A stretch of 64,000 nucleotides of DNA from Aeromonas allosaccharophila (GTDB lineage Bacteria > Pseudomonadota > Gammaproteobacteria > Enterobacterales > Aeromonadaceae). Positions 1-10,377 of the stretch are shown here, in pieces; the stretch's first letter is position 1, and every line of letters starts with the position of its first letter. The stretch is from positions 62,001 through 126,000 of the forward strand of contig NZ_CDBR01000053.1 of the NCBI RefSeq assembly GCF_000819685.1. The letters run 5' to 3'. A model generated the notes under the pieces. The model did no database searches. It saw only the letters and a program-made list of their open reading frames with translations, and had not been told where the DNA came from. Made by a program: the position numbers and the translations under genes.

Positions 1-158
1 CGGATGCCAACTTTACCGCCGCCGCGGGCGTACCGTCGCTGGATGGCTTCGGCCCCATGGGGGGCGGCTTCCACTCGGAGGCGGAGTTTCTGCTGCTGGG
101 CAGCATCGAGCCGCGCATCCGCCTGTTGCAGCGGGTGCTGGGCAAGCTGGCGAAATAA
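1..158 (+). CDS. M20-family metallopeptidase, C-terminal fragment
   Basis: The frame that opens at base 3 and stops at 156-158 reads about 51 residues beginning DANFTAAAGVPSLDGFGPMG and continuing GGGFHSEAEFLLLGSIEPRI. The DANFTAA...DG.GP.GGG.HSE.E pattern is typical of the C-terminal end of M20/CPG2-like zinc carboxypeptidases, where the histidine in GGGxHS is a metal ligand. The start lies outside the window, so length, signal peptide and substrate cannot be judged. A strong terminator follows 60 bases downstream, so this is the last gene of its transcript. A different M20 subfamily (for example acetylornithine deacetylase-like) is possible, though the GGGxHSE context favours glutamate carboxypeptidase-like proteins. 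Confidence 0.75.
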   Translation, partial: DANFTAAAGVPSLDGFGPMGGGFHSEAEFLLLGSIEPRIRLLQRVLGKLAK

Positions 159-218
159 GCCGGTTTATCCCTTGTTCTGGTCGCTATTGGTCCGCTCAAA
201 ATTGGCCCGCTAAAGCCC

Positions 219-248
219 AAACGGGAGACTGTTGCCTCCCGTTTTTTT
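219..248 (+). terminator. Intrinsic terminator of the M20 peptidase gene
   Basis: Arms AAACGGGAG (219-227) and CTCCCGTTT (236-244) close an 8-nt loop and run into a T tract to 248. It ends the upstream plus-strand gene. Confidence 0.85.
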
Positions 249-300
249 ATCTCGATTTTGCGCGCACTGAGTGAGCGGGCCAGATAGTTTGGCGCCGTTA

Positions 301-957
301 TTACCCCTGCGGCTTGGCCAGATAGGCCAGATGATCCTGCCGCGCCACCTGCCAGCCATCGAGGCGCAGCGGGGCGGCAAAACCCGGGCCGTCAGTCACC
401 ATTGTGTGGTATTCCCCCTGCTCGCCGCAGGCATCAAATCCTTCACGCTCGGCCAGTTGCTGCAATTCGGCGAGGGTGTCGGCATTGAGCGTGCGTCCAG
501 TCCACTCGGGGGCCAGCACCCGGGTATCGACGCAGGAGAGGTGGGCGACGATGCCGCGGGCCAGCATATCCGCCAGCAAGGTTTGACGAGATTGCTGCCA
601 GAGCGGGGTATGGACGGTGAGCCCGAGCGGGCGGCAGCGTTCGCGGATCCAGTTTGGTGCGCCCCCCACGCTGTCGATATCGCCGGTCACCACCCCATCC
701 AGAATCCACTCCTGCTGCAAGCGGCTCAGCGCCGTCTCATAACTCTGCTCGAATGGCGCTTCTATGGTGACCAGCAGATGGGGCAGCCCGAGGGCCGCCG
801 CCTGACGGCGCACCAGCAGCAGGGGATGAGCGAGAAAGCGAGGCGCTGGCGGGGCAAAGGTGGCCAGTGCCACCACCTGATGGCCCGCAGCGCGGGCATG
901 ACAGAGCGCCAGCATGGCATCTTTGCCACCGCTCCAGAGCAGGATGACGCGAGACAT
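301..957 (-). CDS. PP-loop ATPase, diphthine-ammonia ligase-like (DUF71/DPH6 family)
   Basis: 218 residues with the ATP-pyrophosphatase loop SGGKD at residues 9-13 right after the first strand, and an internal GVVTGDID and ECGEQGEYHT-like region (here CGEQGEYHT near residue 177) that characterise the DUF71/adenine nucleotide alpha-hydrolase-like family. Archaeal and eukaryotic members amidate diphthine on EF2; bacteria lack that pathway, so the bacterial substrate is unknown and a role in an amidation or adenylation step is only inferred. Full length for the family. It is transcribed alone, downstream of but separated from dcuB by a terminator. Confidence 0.8.
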   Translation of the reverse strand: MSRVILLWSGGKDAMLALCHARAAGHQVVALATFAPPAPRFLAHPLLLVRRQAAALGLPHLLVTIEAPFEQSYETALSRLQQEWILDGVVTGDIDSVGGAPNWIRERCRPLGLTVHTPLWQQSRQTLLADMLARGIVAHLSCVDTRVLAPEWTGRTLNADTLAELQQLAEREGFDACGEQGEYHTMVTDGPGFAAPLRLDGWQVARQDHLAYLAKPQG

Positions 958-1039
958 GGATGAGATTCCGGTGGTGAACGAGGGGGCATGCTACCCAGCG
1001 GCGGGGGCGCAGGTAAAGCGGATGGGTCAATCGGAGCGC

Positions 1040-1071
1040 AAAAAAGCAACGGGCCCGCGATGGGGCCCGTT
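1040..1071 (-). terminator. Intrinsic terminator of dcuB
   Basis: On the minus strand AACGGGCCC and GGGCCCGTT (plus 1063-1071 and 1048-1056) enclose a 6-nt loop and are followed by GC and six T (plus 1040-1045). It sits 30 bases past the dcuB stop. Confidence 0.85.
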
Positions 1072-1100
1072 GAGCGGTGACGTGATAAACGCCGCTGCGA

Positions 1101-2444
1101 TTACAGCAAAATGGTGGTCAGCAGATAACCCACGGCACTGGCGCTGCTCACCCCGATCAGCCCCGGAATGATGAAGCTGTGGTTGATGATGAACTTGCCG
1201 ATGCGGGTGGTGCCGGAGCGGTCGAAACCGATACAGGCCAGATCGCTCGGGTAGGTCGGCAGCACGAAGTAGCCGTAGCTGGCCGGCAGGAAGGCGATCA
1301 GCAGTTTCGGCTCAACGCCCAGTGCCAGACCCATGGGGGCGATGGCGGTCAGGGCGGCGGCCTGGCTGTTCACCAGCTTGGAGATAAGGAACAGGACCAG
1401 GGCGTAGGTCCAGGGCTGGGCCTGTACTACGTGGGCCAGGGTCTCTTTGAGCAGCGGCATGTGGGCCTGGAAGAAGGTCTCACTCATCCATGCAACCCCG
1501 AACACGGAGAAGATGGCGACCATGCCAGCCTTGAAGACGGCGCCGTTGGAGATATCACCCGGCTTGACCTTGCAGCGCATCAGGATGATGGCACCGGCGA
1601 TCAGCATCATCATCTGGATCACCAGGTTCATGGAGAGCGGGCCGGTCTTGTCCTTGATGGTGAACACCGGACGCAGACCTTCGTTGGCACCGAGCAATAC
1701 CACGGCGGCGATGGCGGCGAAGAAGATCCAGGTAGACCAGTAGGCCTCTTTCGGGAACTTGGTGTTGAGCAGGGTTTCACCGCCGCCGTAGATGAAGGCG
1801 CGTTGCTCCGGATCCTTGATCTTGGCCTGGAACTCTTCGTCCTTGTCCAGATCCTTGCCGCGACGCAGGCTCCACAGGGCCGCCATGGCCACACCGGTCA
1901 GTGAGGAGGGGATGGCGACCATCAGGATGTCGAGCAGGCCGTAAGCCTGACCGATGCCGTGACCGGCAGCCAGAATGGAGACCATGGAGACCACGGCAAC
2001 GGAGACCGGGGAGGCACAGATCGCCATCTGGGAGGCAACGGATGCCACGGCCATCGGACGCTCGGGACGGATGTTCTTCTGCAGCGCGATGTCAGCGATG
2101 ATGGGGAACATGGTGTAGACCACGTGGCCGGTACCGCACAGGAAGGTGAGGGTCCAGGTCGTCAGCGGCGCCAGGATAGTGATGTATTGCGGGTGACGGC
2201 GCAGCAGACGCTCGGCCACTTGCATCATCAGGTTGAGGCCACCGGCAGTCTGCAGGGTGGCGGCACAGCCGATCACCGCCAGAATGGTCAGCATCACCTG
2301 CACCGGCGGTTCGCCCGGCACCAGGCCGAAGACGAAGGTCAGCAGGAAGAGACCGATACCACTGATGAGACCGAGTCCCATGCCCCCAAAGCGGGTACCC
2401 AGCAGCAAGCAGCCGAGTACCACTAAAAATTCCATCAAGATCAT
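1101..2444 (-). CDS. dcuB: Anaerobic C4-dicarboxylate transporter DcuB
   Basis: 447 residues, close to the 446 of E. coli DcuB and longer than DcuA. Stretches such as LCGTGHVVYT, NIRPERPMA, ASPVSVAVVS, RGKDLDKDEEFQ, NSQAAAL and LPTYPSDLA are diagnostic of the Dcu family, and the central RGKDLDKDEEFQ segment matches DcuB specifically. About ten to twelve membrane segments are visible. The protein exchanges fumarate, malate or aspartate for succinate across the inner membrane during fumarate respiration. It is a single-gene transcript; an FNR-like site upstream fits anaerobic induction. Confidence 0.95.
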   Translation of the reverse strand: MILMEFLVVLGCLLLGTRFGGMGLGLISGIGLFLLTFVFGLVPGEPPVQVMLTILAVIGCAATLQTAGGLNLMMQVAERLLRRHPQYITILAPLTTWTLTFLCGTGHVVYTMFPIIADIALQKNIRPERPMAVASVASQMAICASPVSVAVVSMVSILAAGHGIGQAYGLLDILMVAIPSSLTGVAMAALWSLRRGKDLDKDEEFQAKIKDPEQRAFIYGGGETLLNTKFPKEAYWSTWIFFAAIAAVVLLGANEGLRPVFTIKDKTGPLSMNLVIQMMMLIAGAIILMRCKVKPGDISNGAVFKAGMVAIFSVFGVAWMSETFFQAHMPLLKETLAHVVQAQPWTYALVLFLISKLVNSQAAALTAIAPMGLALGVEPKLLIAFLPASYGYFVLPTYPSDLACIGFDRSGTTRIGKFIINHSFIIPGLIGVSSASAVGYLLTTILL

Positions 2445-2540
2445 TCCGTTACCTCGTGTGATTCAACCCATATTGCCGCGGGTAGCCTGAACCATGAATT
2501 GTCGTTGTCTGTTTTATTTAGCCCAAAAGGGTTAGTTGCT

Positions 2541-2582
2541 ATTCTGCTCCCCTGCAAAAGTGAAAAAATTGAGTTACTTCAA
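2541..2582 (-). promoter_or_regulatory. Probable FNR site and promoter of dcuB
   Basis: TTGAGTTACTTCAA at 2569-2582 matches the FNR consensus TTGAT-N4-ATCAA in 8 of 10 positions. Reading the minus strand, a -10-like CAGAAT lies at 2546-2541, which places the site centre about 41 bases upstream of the expected start, the class II geometry for FNR. No good -35 box is present, as expected for an activated promoter. The transcript would carry a leader of roughly 90 bases before the dcuB ATG. Confidence 0.6.
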
Positions 2583-2821
2583 TAACTCGATGAATTTTAG
2601 ATTAAACCACTTAAAAACCACGTGCTGATAAAAGCATCACTTCTTCACGGGTATGGTATCACTCTGGACTCACCCGTCAGGTCGCCACAGAGGGCGTCAT
2701 GACGGGAAAAAAGGCTGCAAGGGAGGCGTCAGAAAAGGTCTGGATCACCGGAGAATAGGTGCTAAAAGCGAGGGTTCGGATGATATTTCCCGCCAAGTTG
2801 GGGGTTCTGTGAGTCTGATTG
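2583..2821. other. Intergenic region, no gene recognised
   Basis: Upstream of the dcuB promoter and downstream of the binding-protein gene. No convincing coding frame with a ribosome site was found on either strand. A loose hairpin with arms ACGGGT (2648-2653) and ACCCGT spans about 2648-2679. No T tract accompanies it. Confidence 0.4.
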
Positions 2822-3574
2822 TCAGGGGGCAGGCGGTGACTGCAGATAGCGGCGCTGATAATCCTCGCTCAGCTGCACAATATCGAGTCTTGCAATGGCC
2901 TGTGCCACCCGTTGTTGCAGTGCCTGCTGGTCGGGGTGAAACATGATATGCAGGCTCTTGTGCTCGAGGATCCGCGGGTGAAACTGCAATCCGGCCACTT
3001 GCAGTTGGCGATCGTGATTGATCAGCCAATGAAAGACATCCCGGTCGATGACTGCCAGATCGAGCCGGTTGCGCTGCAGTTTGCGCAGATTGAGCAGGTC
3101 TTCATCGACGGCAAACGTATTAAGGCGCTTGTTCACCATCAGGGTATCGAACTCTCGGGTATTGACGTACCCCTCCACCACGCCGATCCGGTAGGGGGCG
3201 AGATCCTCGAGCTGCTGCCAGAGGATAGGCGCCCCGGCCCGCTGCGCCATGCCAAGCACGCTGTCGCCCACGCTGGGGGATCTGCGCCACAGGGTGGGCA
3301 GGGTGTCGGAGAGGTACTCGGGAAAATAGCCGCTGTAGGGCTCGGCCGGATCGGCCGCCAGCCGCACCGCCCGTTGCCAGGGGTAGAAGTCGAACTCCAC
3401 TTCCAGTCCCGCCTCGGCAAAGGCGCGCTTGACGATGTGACCGGTGAGGCCGCCATCGGGCAGGCTCTGGCTGGTGTAGGGGGGCCACTCCAGCGTGGCC
3501 AGCCGAACGGGCTTGGCCCACAGTGGAACAGGCATGCAGAACAGCAATAGCGAGAGCAGCAGGCGATATCCCAT
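2822..3574 (-). CDS. Periplasmic solute-binding protein, family 3 (orphan)
   Basis: 250 residues. Residues 1-20 form a signal peptide ending PLWA. The mature start, VRLATLEWPPYTSQSLPDGG, then GHIVKRAFAEAGLEVEFDFYPWQRA, is the classic opening of the extracellular solute-binding family 3 fold, as in polar amino acid receptors. No ABC permease or ATPase gene adjoins it. Orphan proteins of this type are abundant in Vibrio and Aeromonas, and their ligands are mostly unknown. A second orphan, about 14 kb away, shares the layout but diverges in sequence. Start chosen at the ATG directly before the signal peptide. Confidence 0.85.
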   Translation of the reverse strand: MGYRLLLSLLLFCMPVPLWAKPVRLATLEWPPYTSQSLPDGGLTGHIVKRAFAEAGLEVEFDFYPWQRAVRLAADPAEPYSGYFPEYLSDTLPTLWRRSPSVGDSVLGMAQRAGAPILWQQLEDLAPYRIGVVEGYVNTREFDTLMVNKRLNTFAVDEDLLNLRKLQRNRLDLAVIDRDVFHWLINHDRQLQVAGLQFHPRILEHKSLHIMFHPDQQALQQRVAQAIARLDIVQLSEDYQRRYLQSPPAP

Positions 3575-3630
3575 GGGCGACCAGTTCCTTGTGCCGATTG
3601 GTTCTGAGTATCACCCATAACGGTGACAAT

Positions 3631-3659
3631 AAAAAAGCCGACCCACAGGTCGGCTTTTG
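3631..3659 (-). terminator. Intrinsic terminator of asnS
   Basis: GCCGAC/GTCGGC stem flanked by A and T tracts (AAAAAAGCCGAC at 3631-3642, GTCGGCTTTT at 3649-3658). It lies 25 bases past the asnS stop on the minus strand. Confidence 0.85.
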
Positions 3660-3684
3660 CAATGCAGTGGCAAGATGCCGCTGA

Positions 3685-5085
<1,401 letters not shown>

Positions 5086-5284
5086 CGAAATATTGTCTCC
5101 AGCTTGTTCTTGCAGCGCTATTTGCAACACTAGGGGTCTGACCCGGGCACAGATGGCCCACCATGGCAGACTAAGCCGACAATCTTACCCGCGCGGGTTT
5201 GATAAACAAGCAAAAATGTCGGACTCTGGTGGGGTTTTCAGCATGGTTCACCCAAGCAGGGTTCCCTCGGGACAGGAGATGCGA

Positions 5285-5629
5285 GTGAAAGAGAGGCGGC
5301 AGGGGCCAGATTGGCTGACACGGGTGTTGCGGGTGCTGGTGCTGCTCTGCTGGAGCGGCTTTATCGTGCTGCTCTCGCTCTATCACTATGCCCGCCCGGA
5401 GATTGCCTACGGTTTTCTGGTCTACGGCGGGATCAAGGTGCGCGACTATTGGGACCCGGCGCTCACCCCCTGGCTGGTGTACGGGCTCTGGGGCTGCTGC
5501 GGTCTGACGCTGGCGGTCTTGCTGCTGGAGCGCAAGCGCAGCCGCCGTCGCGATGACGCCCTGCATGTCAATCTGGCGATCCTGTTGCTGGTGCTGATCG
5601 CCGGATTGCTCTTCTATTACGTCGGCTAA
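5285..5629 (+). CDS. Small inner-membrane protein of unknown function
   Basis: About 114 residues with three hydrophobic segments (near residues 8-30, 58-77 and 92-112 from the GTG) separated by a YHYARPEIAYGF loop and a basic ERKRSRRRDD linker. GTG at 5285 is preceded by AGGAG at a spacing of 6, which favours it over the in-frame ATG at 5279, where the same AGGAG would be too close; an ATG at 5243 is a less likely alternative. It is divergent from asnS and ends 9 bases from the convergent HAMP gene. Not recognised beyond a membrane protein. No enzymatic motif is visible. Confidence 0.65.
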   Translation: MKERRQGPDWLTRVLRVLVLLCWSGFIVLLSLYHYARPEIAYGFLVYGGIKVRDYWDPALTPWLVYGLWGCCGLTLAVLLLERKRSRRRDDALHVNLAILLLVLIAGLLFYYVG

Positions 5630-5638
5630 TCGCCCGCC

Positions 5639-6451
5639 TCAACGGGGCTGATCCGGCTCCTGCCTGCTGGCCTTGGGGCGCTTGCCGAGCTGGCGCTCCA
5701 CGCTGTCGAGCATCTGGTTGTAGGCCACGGCCACCCGGCCAATCTCGTCTCCGTCATCCCCCTCCAGCCGGTGGCCGAAGTCGTGCAAATCGGTCGCCTC
5801 TTCCATGGAGCGGGTCAACTGGTTGAGAGGCCGCACGATCCAGGTGCGGATGACCCAGAGGGTCAGCAGCAGTCCCAGCCCGAAGATGCCGGTGAGAATG
5901 AGCGCCGAGGTGAGGATATTCTGCTCGACCCGGGTAAACAGCGAGTCGAGGGAGTAGTCAAAGCGCACCGCGCCGAGCACGGTATTCTCCGGCACCAGAT
6001 GGCAGCTGGTGCAGTCGGTGCCGCGAAAATCCTTCTTGGCCAGCAGCGGTCGGGTGACCACCAGACGGCTGTGCATGCCGTCGTGCACCACCTCCAGACT
6101 CCCTTTACCGGCCAGTGCCAGCTGATCATATTCATCCTTGCTCTGTTCGCTCTCCCGGCCCGGCCCGTACTGTTTGCTCACCGCCTCGCCACGGACGATG
6201 CGGGCATCTTCCACATGGGCGTGATCGAGAAACTTGCCGCGCAGGGTATCGCGGGCATCCATCTTGCCGGTCAGCATCAGCATGTTGAGGCCGTCGAAGT
6301 AGGCTTCGGTCTGCTCGCGGCTCTGCTCCTTGATGAGGGTCAGGATGAGATCGCGCTCGCGCACCGCCTGATAGGCGGCGGAGAAGACCAGTACCATGGA
6401 GAAGATGAAGAGCAGGAAAAAGTTGATTTTGGCAGCAATGGAGAGGCGCAT
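5639..6451 (-). CDS. Membrane HAMP protein with a periplasmic c-type heme motif, no output domain
   Basis: 270 residues. Membrane segment 1 spans about 9-27 and segment 2 about 180-201, bracketing a periplasmic domain with a CTSCH motif at 147-151, the covalent heme c attachment pattern. A HAMP linker follows (about 202-254; WIVRPLNQLTRSMEEA and DEIGRVAVAYNQM), then a short charged tail. The domain order recalls periplasmic PAS-like heme-binding sensor domains of some chemoreceptors, but the kinase, cyclase or methyl-accepting module is absent. It may act through a partner or bind heme for redox sensing; both are inference. It is transcribed alone, almost touching the convergent gene upstream. 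Confidence 0.75.
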   Translation of the reverse strand: MRLSIAAKINFFLLFIFSMVLVFSAAYQAVRERDLILTLIKEQSREQTEAYFDGLNMLMLTGKMDARDTLRGKFLDHAHVEDARIVRGEAVSKQYGPGRESEQSKDEYDQLALAGKGSLEVVHDGMHSRLVVTRPLLAKKDFRGTDCTSCHLVPENTVLGAVRFDYSLDSLFTRVEQNILTSALILTGIFGLGLLLTLWVIRTWIVRPLNQLTRSMEEATDLHDFGHRLEGDDGDEIGRVAVAYNQMLDSVERQLGKRPKASRQEPDQPR

Positions 6452-6594
6452 GGGCAGTCTTTCTTGATGGTAAAACCGCAGCAGTTTACCCCTCTTGGCG
6501 CCTCAGGTCTGGTGTTTTGCTCACATTACGGCAAGTGAAACTGCAGTGACGGGGATAAAGTCGCCCTCTTTATATATCAAATGCGGATAGTCAA

Positions 6595-6619
6595 ACGGGC
6601 GGCTGCGATGGCCGCCCGT
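6595..6619 (-). terminator. Hairpin behind bioA, probable weak terminator
   Basis: ACGGGCGGC (6595-6603) and GCCGCCCGT (6611-6619) form a 9-bp stem with a 7-nt loop just past the bioA stop. Only a short TTT follows on the minus strand. Confidence 0.55.
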
Positions 6620-6627
6620 CGCTTGCC

Positions 6628-7902
6628 TTAAAACTCGCTCTCGGCGATGGCCTGACTGATGGCGCCGGTCAATACACGCAGTTCTTCCGGGGTGATGACG
6701 AAGGGAGGCATCAGGTAGACCAGCTTGCCAAACGGGCGGATCCAGGCGCCCAGTTCGACAAACTTGCGCTGGATGCGCGCCACATCGACTCGCTCTTTCA
6801 TCTCCACCACCCCGATGGCGCCGAGTACCCGCACATCGGCGACCGCCGGGTGCAGGGTCAGCTGCACCAGCTCGGTACGCAACTGATGCTCGATGGCGCG
6901 CACCCGCTCCTGCCACGGTGAGGCCAGCAGCAGATCGATGGAGGCGTTGGCCACCGCGCAGGCGAGGGGATTACCCATAAAAGTAGGGCCGTGCATAAAG
7001 ACCCCCGCCTTGCCGTCGCAGATGGTGCGGGCGACATGCTCGGTGGTCAGGGTCGCCGAGAGGGTGAGATAGCCGCCGGTAAGCGCCTTGCCCAGACACA
7101 GGATGTCGGGGCTGATCCCCGCCCAGTCGCAGGCAAACAGCTGGCCGGTGCGGCCAAAGCCGGTGGCAATCTCGTCGGCAATCAGCAGCACACCGAACTC
7201 GTCGCACAGGGCGCGCACCCACTGCAGGTAGCGGGGGTGATAGAAGCGCATGCCGCCAGCCCCTTGCACGATGGGCTCCAGCACGATGGCGGCGATCTCT
7301 TCGTGATGATCGGCCACCAGCGTTGCCAGCTCTACCACGCACTGCTCGTCCCACTCGGCGTGGAAGCGGCAGCTGGGGGCCGGGGCGAAGTAGTGCTCTG
7401 GCAGGAATCCCTGGTAGAGCTCATGCATACCGCCGTCCGGATCGCAGACGCTCATGGCGCCAAAGGTATCGCCGTGATAGCCGCCGCGCAGGGTGAGGAA
7501 CTTGGCTCTGGGCGTCCCTTTGCTGTGCCAGTACTGCTGGGCCATCTTGAGCGCCACTTCCACTGCCACCGAGCCGGAATCGGCCAGAAACACCCGATCC
7601 AGACCTGCCGGGGTGATCTCCACCAGCTTGCGACAGAGCTCGACCGCCGGAGCGTGGGTCAGGCCGCCAAACATCACGTGGGACATCTTGCCGAGCTGGG
7701 CGGTGGCGGCAGCATCCAGTTCCGGCACCTGATAACCGTGCACGCAAGCCCACCAGGAGCTCATGCCATCCACCAGTTCGCGGCCGTCGCTGAGGGTGAG
7801 GGTCACGCCCTTGGCGCTGGCCACTTCATAGCAGGGCAGGGGGTGAGTGAGGGAGGTATAGGGGTGCCAGATGTGGTGCAGGTCGAATTCTTGATTGGTC
7901 AT
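6628..7902 (-). CDS. bioA: Adenosylmethionine-8-amino-7-oxononanoate aminotransferase
   Basis: 424 residues of class III aminotransferase. HIWHPYTS near the N-terminus, [12 protein letters not shown], the PLP-contacting [28 protein letters not shown] and the [11 protein letters not shown] segment with the PLP lysine near residue 272 are all DAPA-aminotransferase hallmarks. It transfers the amino group of S-adenosylmethionine to KAPA to give DAPA in biotin synthesis. The frame remains open 69 codons upstream into bioB, but the ATG at 7902 matches the family start and lies just beside the operator; no clear ribosome site precedes it. Divergent from bioBFCD, as in E. coli. Confidence 0.96.
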   Translation of the reverse strand: MTNQEFDLHHIWHPYTSLTHPLPCYEVASAKGVTLTLSDGRELVDGMSSWWACVHGYQVPELDAAATAQLGKMSHVMFGGLTHAPAVELCRKLVEITPAGLDRVFLADSGSVAVEVALKMAQQYWHSKGTPRAKFLTLRGGYHGDTFGAMSVCDPDGGMHELYQGFLPEHYFAPAPSCRFHAEWDEQCVVELATLVADHHEEIAAIVLEPIVQGAGGMRFYHPRYLQWVRALCDEFGVLLIADEIATGFGRTGQLFACDWAGISPDILCLGKALTGGYLTLSATLTTEHVARTICDGKAGVFMHGPTFMGNPLACAVANASIDLLLASPWQERVRAIEHQLRTELVQLTLHPAVADVRVLGAIGVVEMKERVDVARIQRKFVELGAWIRPFGKLVYLMPPFVITPEELRVLTGAISQAIAESEF

Positions 7903-7913
7903 TTGTTGTTCTG

Positions 7914-7968
7914 TTGTCAATTGGTTTGATCTGGTCGGTGTTGACAGTCTACGCGTGCTCTCTACACT
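7914..7968. promoter_or_regulatory. Probable BirA operator and bioB promoter
   Basis: Half-sites TTGTCAATT (7914-7922) and TGTTGACAG (7939-7947) form an imperfect inverted repeat separated by 16 bases, the spacing of the E. coli bio operator as recalled (TTGTAAACC-N16-GGTTTACAA); each half matches that consensus in 6 of 9 positions. TTGACA at 7941-7946, N16, TACACT at 7963-7968 is a good rightward promoter for bioB that the operator overlaps. A mirror TTGACA in the other half may serve bioA. Biotinyl-AMP-bound BirA would repress both arms. Confidence 0.6.
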
Positions 7969-8095
7969 AGCCAACAATTTCAGCCACTTGGCACTGCGCA
8001 TCACCATGAGCGCGCAGGCCCGGCGGCGGGTTTTGTGGTCGCCCATCCCGGGATGGCGGGCGCAGGATCCCACTAATAACAACCGGAAGCCATGT

Positions 8096-9184
8096 ATGAA
8101 TGCTCTCACCGCGGGCGGTCACGCCCTTCGTCATGACTGGACCCTCGCCGAGGTTCAGGCCCTGTTTGCCCTGCCGTTCAACGATCTGCTGTTCCAGGCC
8201 CAGACTGTCCATCGCGCTCATTTCGACCCGAACGAAGTGCAAGTGAGCACTTTGCTCTCCATCAAGACCGGCGCCTGCCCGGAAGATTGCAAATATTGCC
8301 CCCAGAGTGCCCGCTACCATACCGGCCTTGAGGCCGAGCGGCTGATGGAGGTGGAAAAAGTGCTGGAGCGGGCTCGCGAAGCCAAGGCCAACGGCTCGTC
8401 CCGTTTCTGCATGGGGGCCGCCTGGCGCAACCCCAAAGAAAAAGACATGCCCTACATCATCCGGATGATTGAAGAGGTGCGCGGGCTGGGGATGGAGACC
8501 TGCATGACCCTGGGGATGCTCACTGCCGATCAGGCGGCGCGTCTGGGCGCTGCGGGGCTCGATTACTACAACCACAACCTCGACACCTCGCCGGAGTTCT
8601 ATGGCGAGATCATCTCCACCCGCACCTATCAGGATCGGCTCGATACGCTGGAGCATGTGCGCGGCGCCGGCATGAAGGTCTGCTCCGGCGGCATCGTCGG
8701 CATGGGCGAACAGGCCAAGGATCGGGCAGGCCTCTTGATGGCGCTCGCCAACTTGCCCCGTCACCCCGAGAGCGTGCCCATCAACATGCTGGTCAAGGTG
8801 AAGGGGACGCCGCTGGAAAACGAAGAGAGCCTCGACCCGTTCGAATTTATCCGCACCATCGCGGTAGCGCGGATCATGATGCCTGCCTCCCATGTACGCC
8901 TCTCCGCCGGGCGGGAGAAGATGAACGAGCAGATGCAGGCGATGTGCTTTATGGCGGGCGCCAACTCCATCTTCTACGGCTGCAAGCTGCTGACCACGCC
9001 AAACCCGGATGAGAACAGCGACATGCAGCTGTTCAAGCGACTCGGCATTCGCCCTGCCCAGCGCGCCCAGAAGCCGGATCAGGTCCAAGAAGAGGAGCTG
9101 CTGGCCGAGGTTAGTCGCCAGAGCGAACCTGCCGAGATGTTTTATGACGCCACCCGCCCCCGTGCCGGGGCCGTGCGGTCATGA
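8096..9184 (+). CDS. bioB: Biotin synthase
   Basis: 362-residue radical SAM enzyme. The cluster motif CxxxCxxC is visible as C61, C65 and C68 ([14 protein letters not shown]). [32 protein letters not shown] and [17 protein letters not shown] are conserved biotin synthase stretches that hold the remaining ligands of the sacrificial second Fe-S cluster. It inserts sulfur into dethiobiotin. The ATG at 8096 is preceded by CCGGAAG at suitable distance; the frame is open far upstream but lacks family similarity there. Its stop overlaps the bioF start (ATGA), so the two are translationally coupled. Confidence 0.97.
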   Translation: MNALTAGGHALRHDWTLAEVQALFALPFNDLLFQAQTVHRAHFDPNEVQVSTLLSIKTGACPEDCKYCPQSARYHTGLEAERLMEVEKVLERAREAKANGSSRFCMGAAWRNPKEKDMPYIIRMIEEVRGLGMETCMTLGMLTADQAARLGAAGLDYYNHNLDTSPEFYGEIISTRTYQDRLDTLEHVRGAGMKVCSGGIVGMGEQAKDRAGLLMALANLPRHPESVPINMLVKVKGTPLENEESLDPFEFIRTIAVARIMMPASHVRLSAGREKMNEQMQAMCFMAGANSIFYGCKLLTTPNPDENSDMQLFKRLGIRPAQRAQKPDQVQEEELLAEVSRQSEPAEMFYDATRPRAGAVRS

Positions 9185-10377
9185 CTGGCCCTGCAGTCAC
9201 AGGCCCCTTTGCATTGGGCGCGGCGCTGGACGGGCGCGAGCAGGTCGGCCTGCTGCGTACCCGCATCGCGACCGACGGGGCGAGTGGCGGGCGACTCAGG
9301 GTAGCGGGGCGCGACTACCTCAATTTTTCCGCCAACGACTATCTGGGGCTGGCGGATCACCCTGCCATCAAGGCCGCTTTCAAGGAGGGGATTGAGCGTT
9401 ATGGCACGGGCTCCGGCGCTTCGCCGCTGGTGACCGGTTATAGCCGTGCCCATCAACAGCTGGAAGAGACCCTGGCCGAGTGGCTGGGGGTGGAGTCGGT
9501 GCTGCTGTTCAACTGCGGCTTTTCCGCCAATCAGGCGGTGCTCAAGGCACTGCTCGGCAAGGAGCATCTGCTGTGGCAGGACAAACTCAACCACGCCTCC
9601 CTGCAGGAGATGGGCAGCCAGCTGCCCTGCAAGATGAAGCGCTTCGGCCACAACGACATGGCGGCCCTTGAGCGGCAGCTTGAGCCGAATCGCGGGCTGA
9701 TTGTCTCTGAAGGTGTGTTCAGCATGGATGGGGATCAGGCTCCCTGGCGCGAGCTCGCAACACTCGCCGCCCAAAGCGGCAACTGGCTGATGATCGACGA
9801 TGCCCACGGCCTCGGCGTGCTGGGGCCCGAGGGGCGCGGCACGCTGGCTGCGCAGGGAGTAGATCCGGCCAGCATACACATCCAGATGGGCACCTTTGGC
9901 AAGGCGCTCGGCGTCGCCGGTGCCTTTGTCGGCGGCAGCCGCGAGCTGGTGGAGTATCTGGTCAACTTCGCCCGCCACTATGTCTACAGCACCCATATGC
10001 CCGCCGCGCAGGCGTGCGCAGTCAGCAAGAGTATCGAACTGGTGCGTGCCGCCGATGATGCTCGTGCTCATCTTGGTCAGCTGATCGCCCGCTTTCGGCA
10101 GGGAGCAGAGGGGCTGGGTTGGCAACTCGGTGCGAGCGACACCCCGATCCAGCCGCTGCTGGTGGGAGAGAGCAGTGCGGCGCTGCAACTGGCCGAACGG
10201 CTGCGGGATCGCGGCGTCTGGGTGAGCGCCATTCGCCCGCCCACGGTGCCGGTCGGTACGGCGCGGCTGCGCATTACCCTGAGCGCGGCTCACCGCGAAC
10301 AGGATGTGGATCGCCTGCTCGATGCCCTTGGCCCCTGTTCGGGCAGGGCTACTGCGGAGGGCATTCACCATGGATGA
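9181..10377 (+). CDS. bioF: 8-amino-7-oxononanoate synthase
   Basis: 398 residues of the alpha-oxoamine synthase family. [42 protein letters not shown] and the PLP lysine in [16 protein letters not shown] (about K241) are visible. It condenses pimeloyl-ACP with alanine to KAPA. Second gene of bioBFCD: its ATG overlaps the bioB stop and its own end overlaps the bioC start by 8 bases. Confidence 0.96.
   Translation: MTGPAVTGPFALGAALDGREQVGLLRTRIATDGASGGRLRVAGRDYLNFSANDYLGLADHPAIKAAFKEGIERYGTGSGASPLVTGYSRAHQQLEETLAEWLGVESVLLFNCGFSANQAVLKALLGKEHLLWQDKLNHASLQEMGSQLPCKMKRFGHNDMAALERQLEPNRGLIVSEGVFSMDGDQAPWRELATLAAQSGNWLMIDDAHGLGVLGPEGRGTLAAQGVDPASIHIQMGTFGKALGVAGAFVGGSRELVEYLVNFARHYVYSTHMPAAQACAVSKSIELVRAADDARAHLGQLIARFRQGAEGLGWQLGASDTPIQPLLVGESSAALQLAERLRDRGVWVSAIRPPTVPVGTARLRITLSAAHREQDVDRLLDALGPCSGRATAEGIHHG

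Noticed and set aside
2653..2946. Open frame in the gap between dcuB and the binding-protein gene
   Set aside because: Arg/Gly-rich translation, no ribosome site and overlap with the binding-protein gene.
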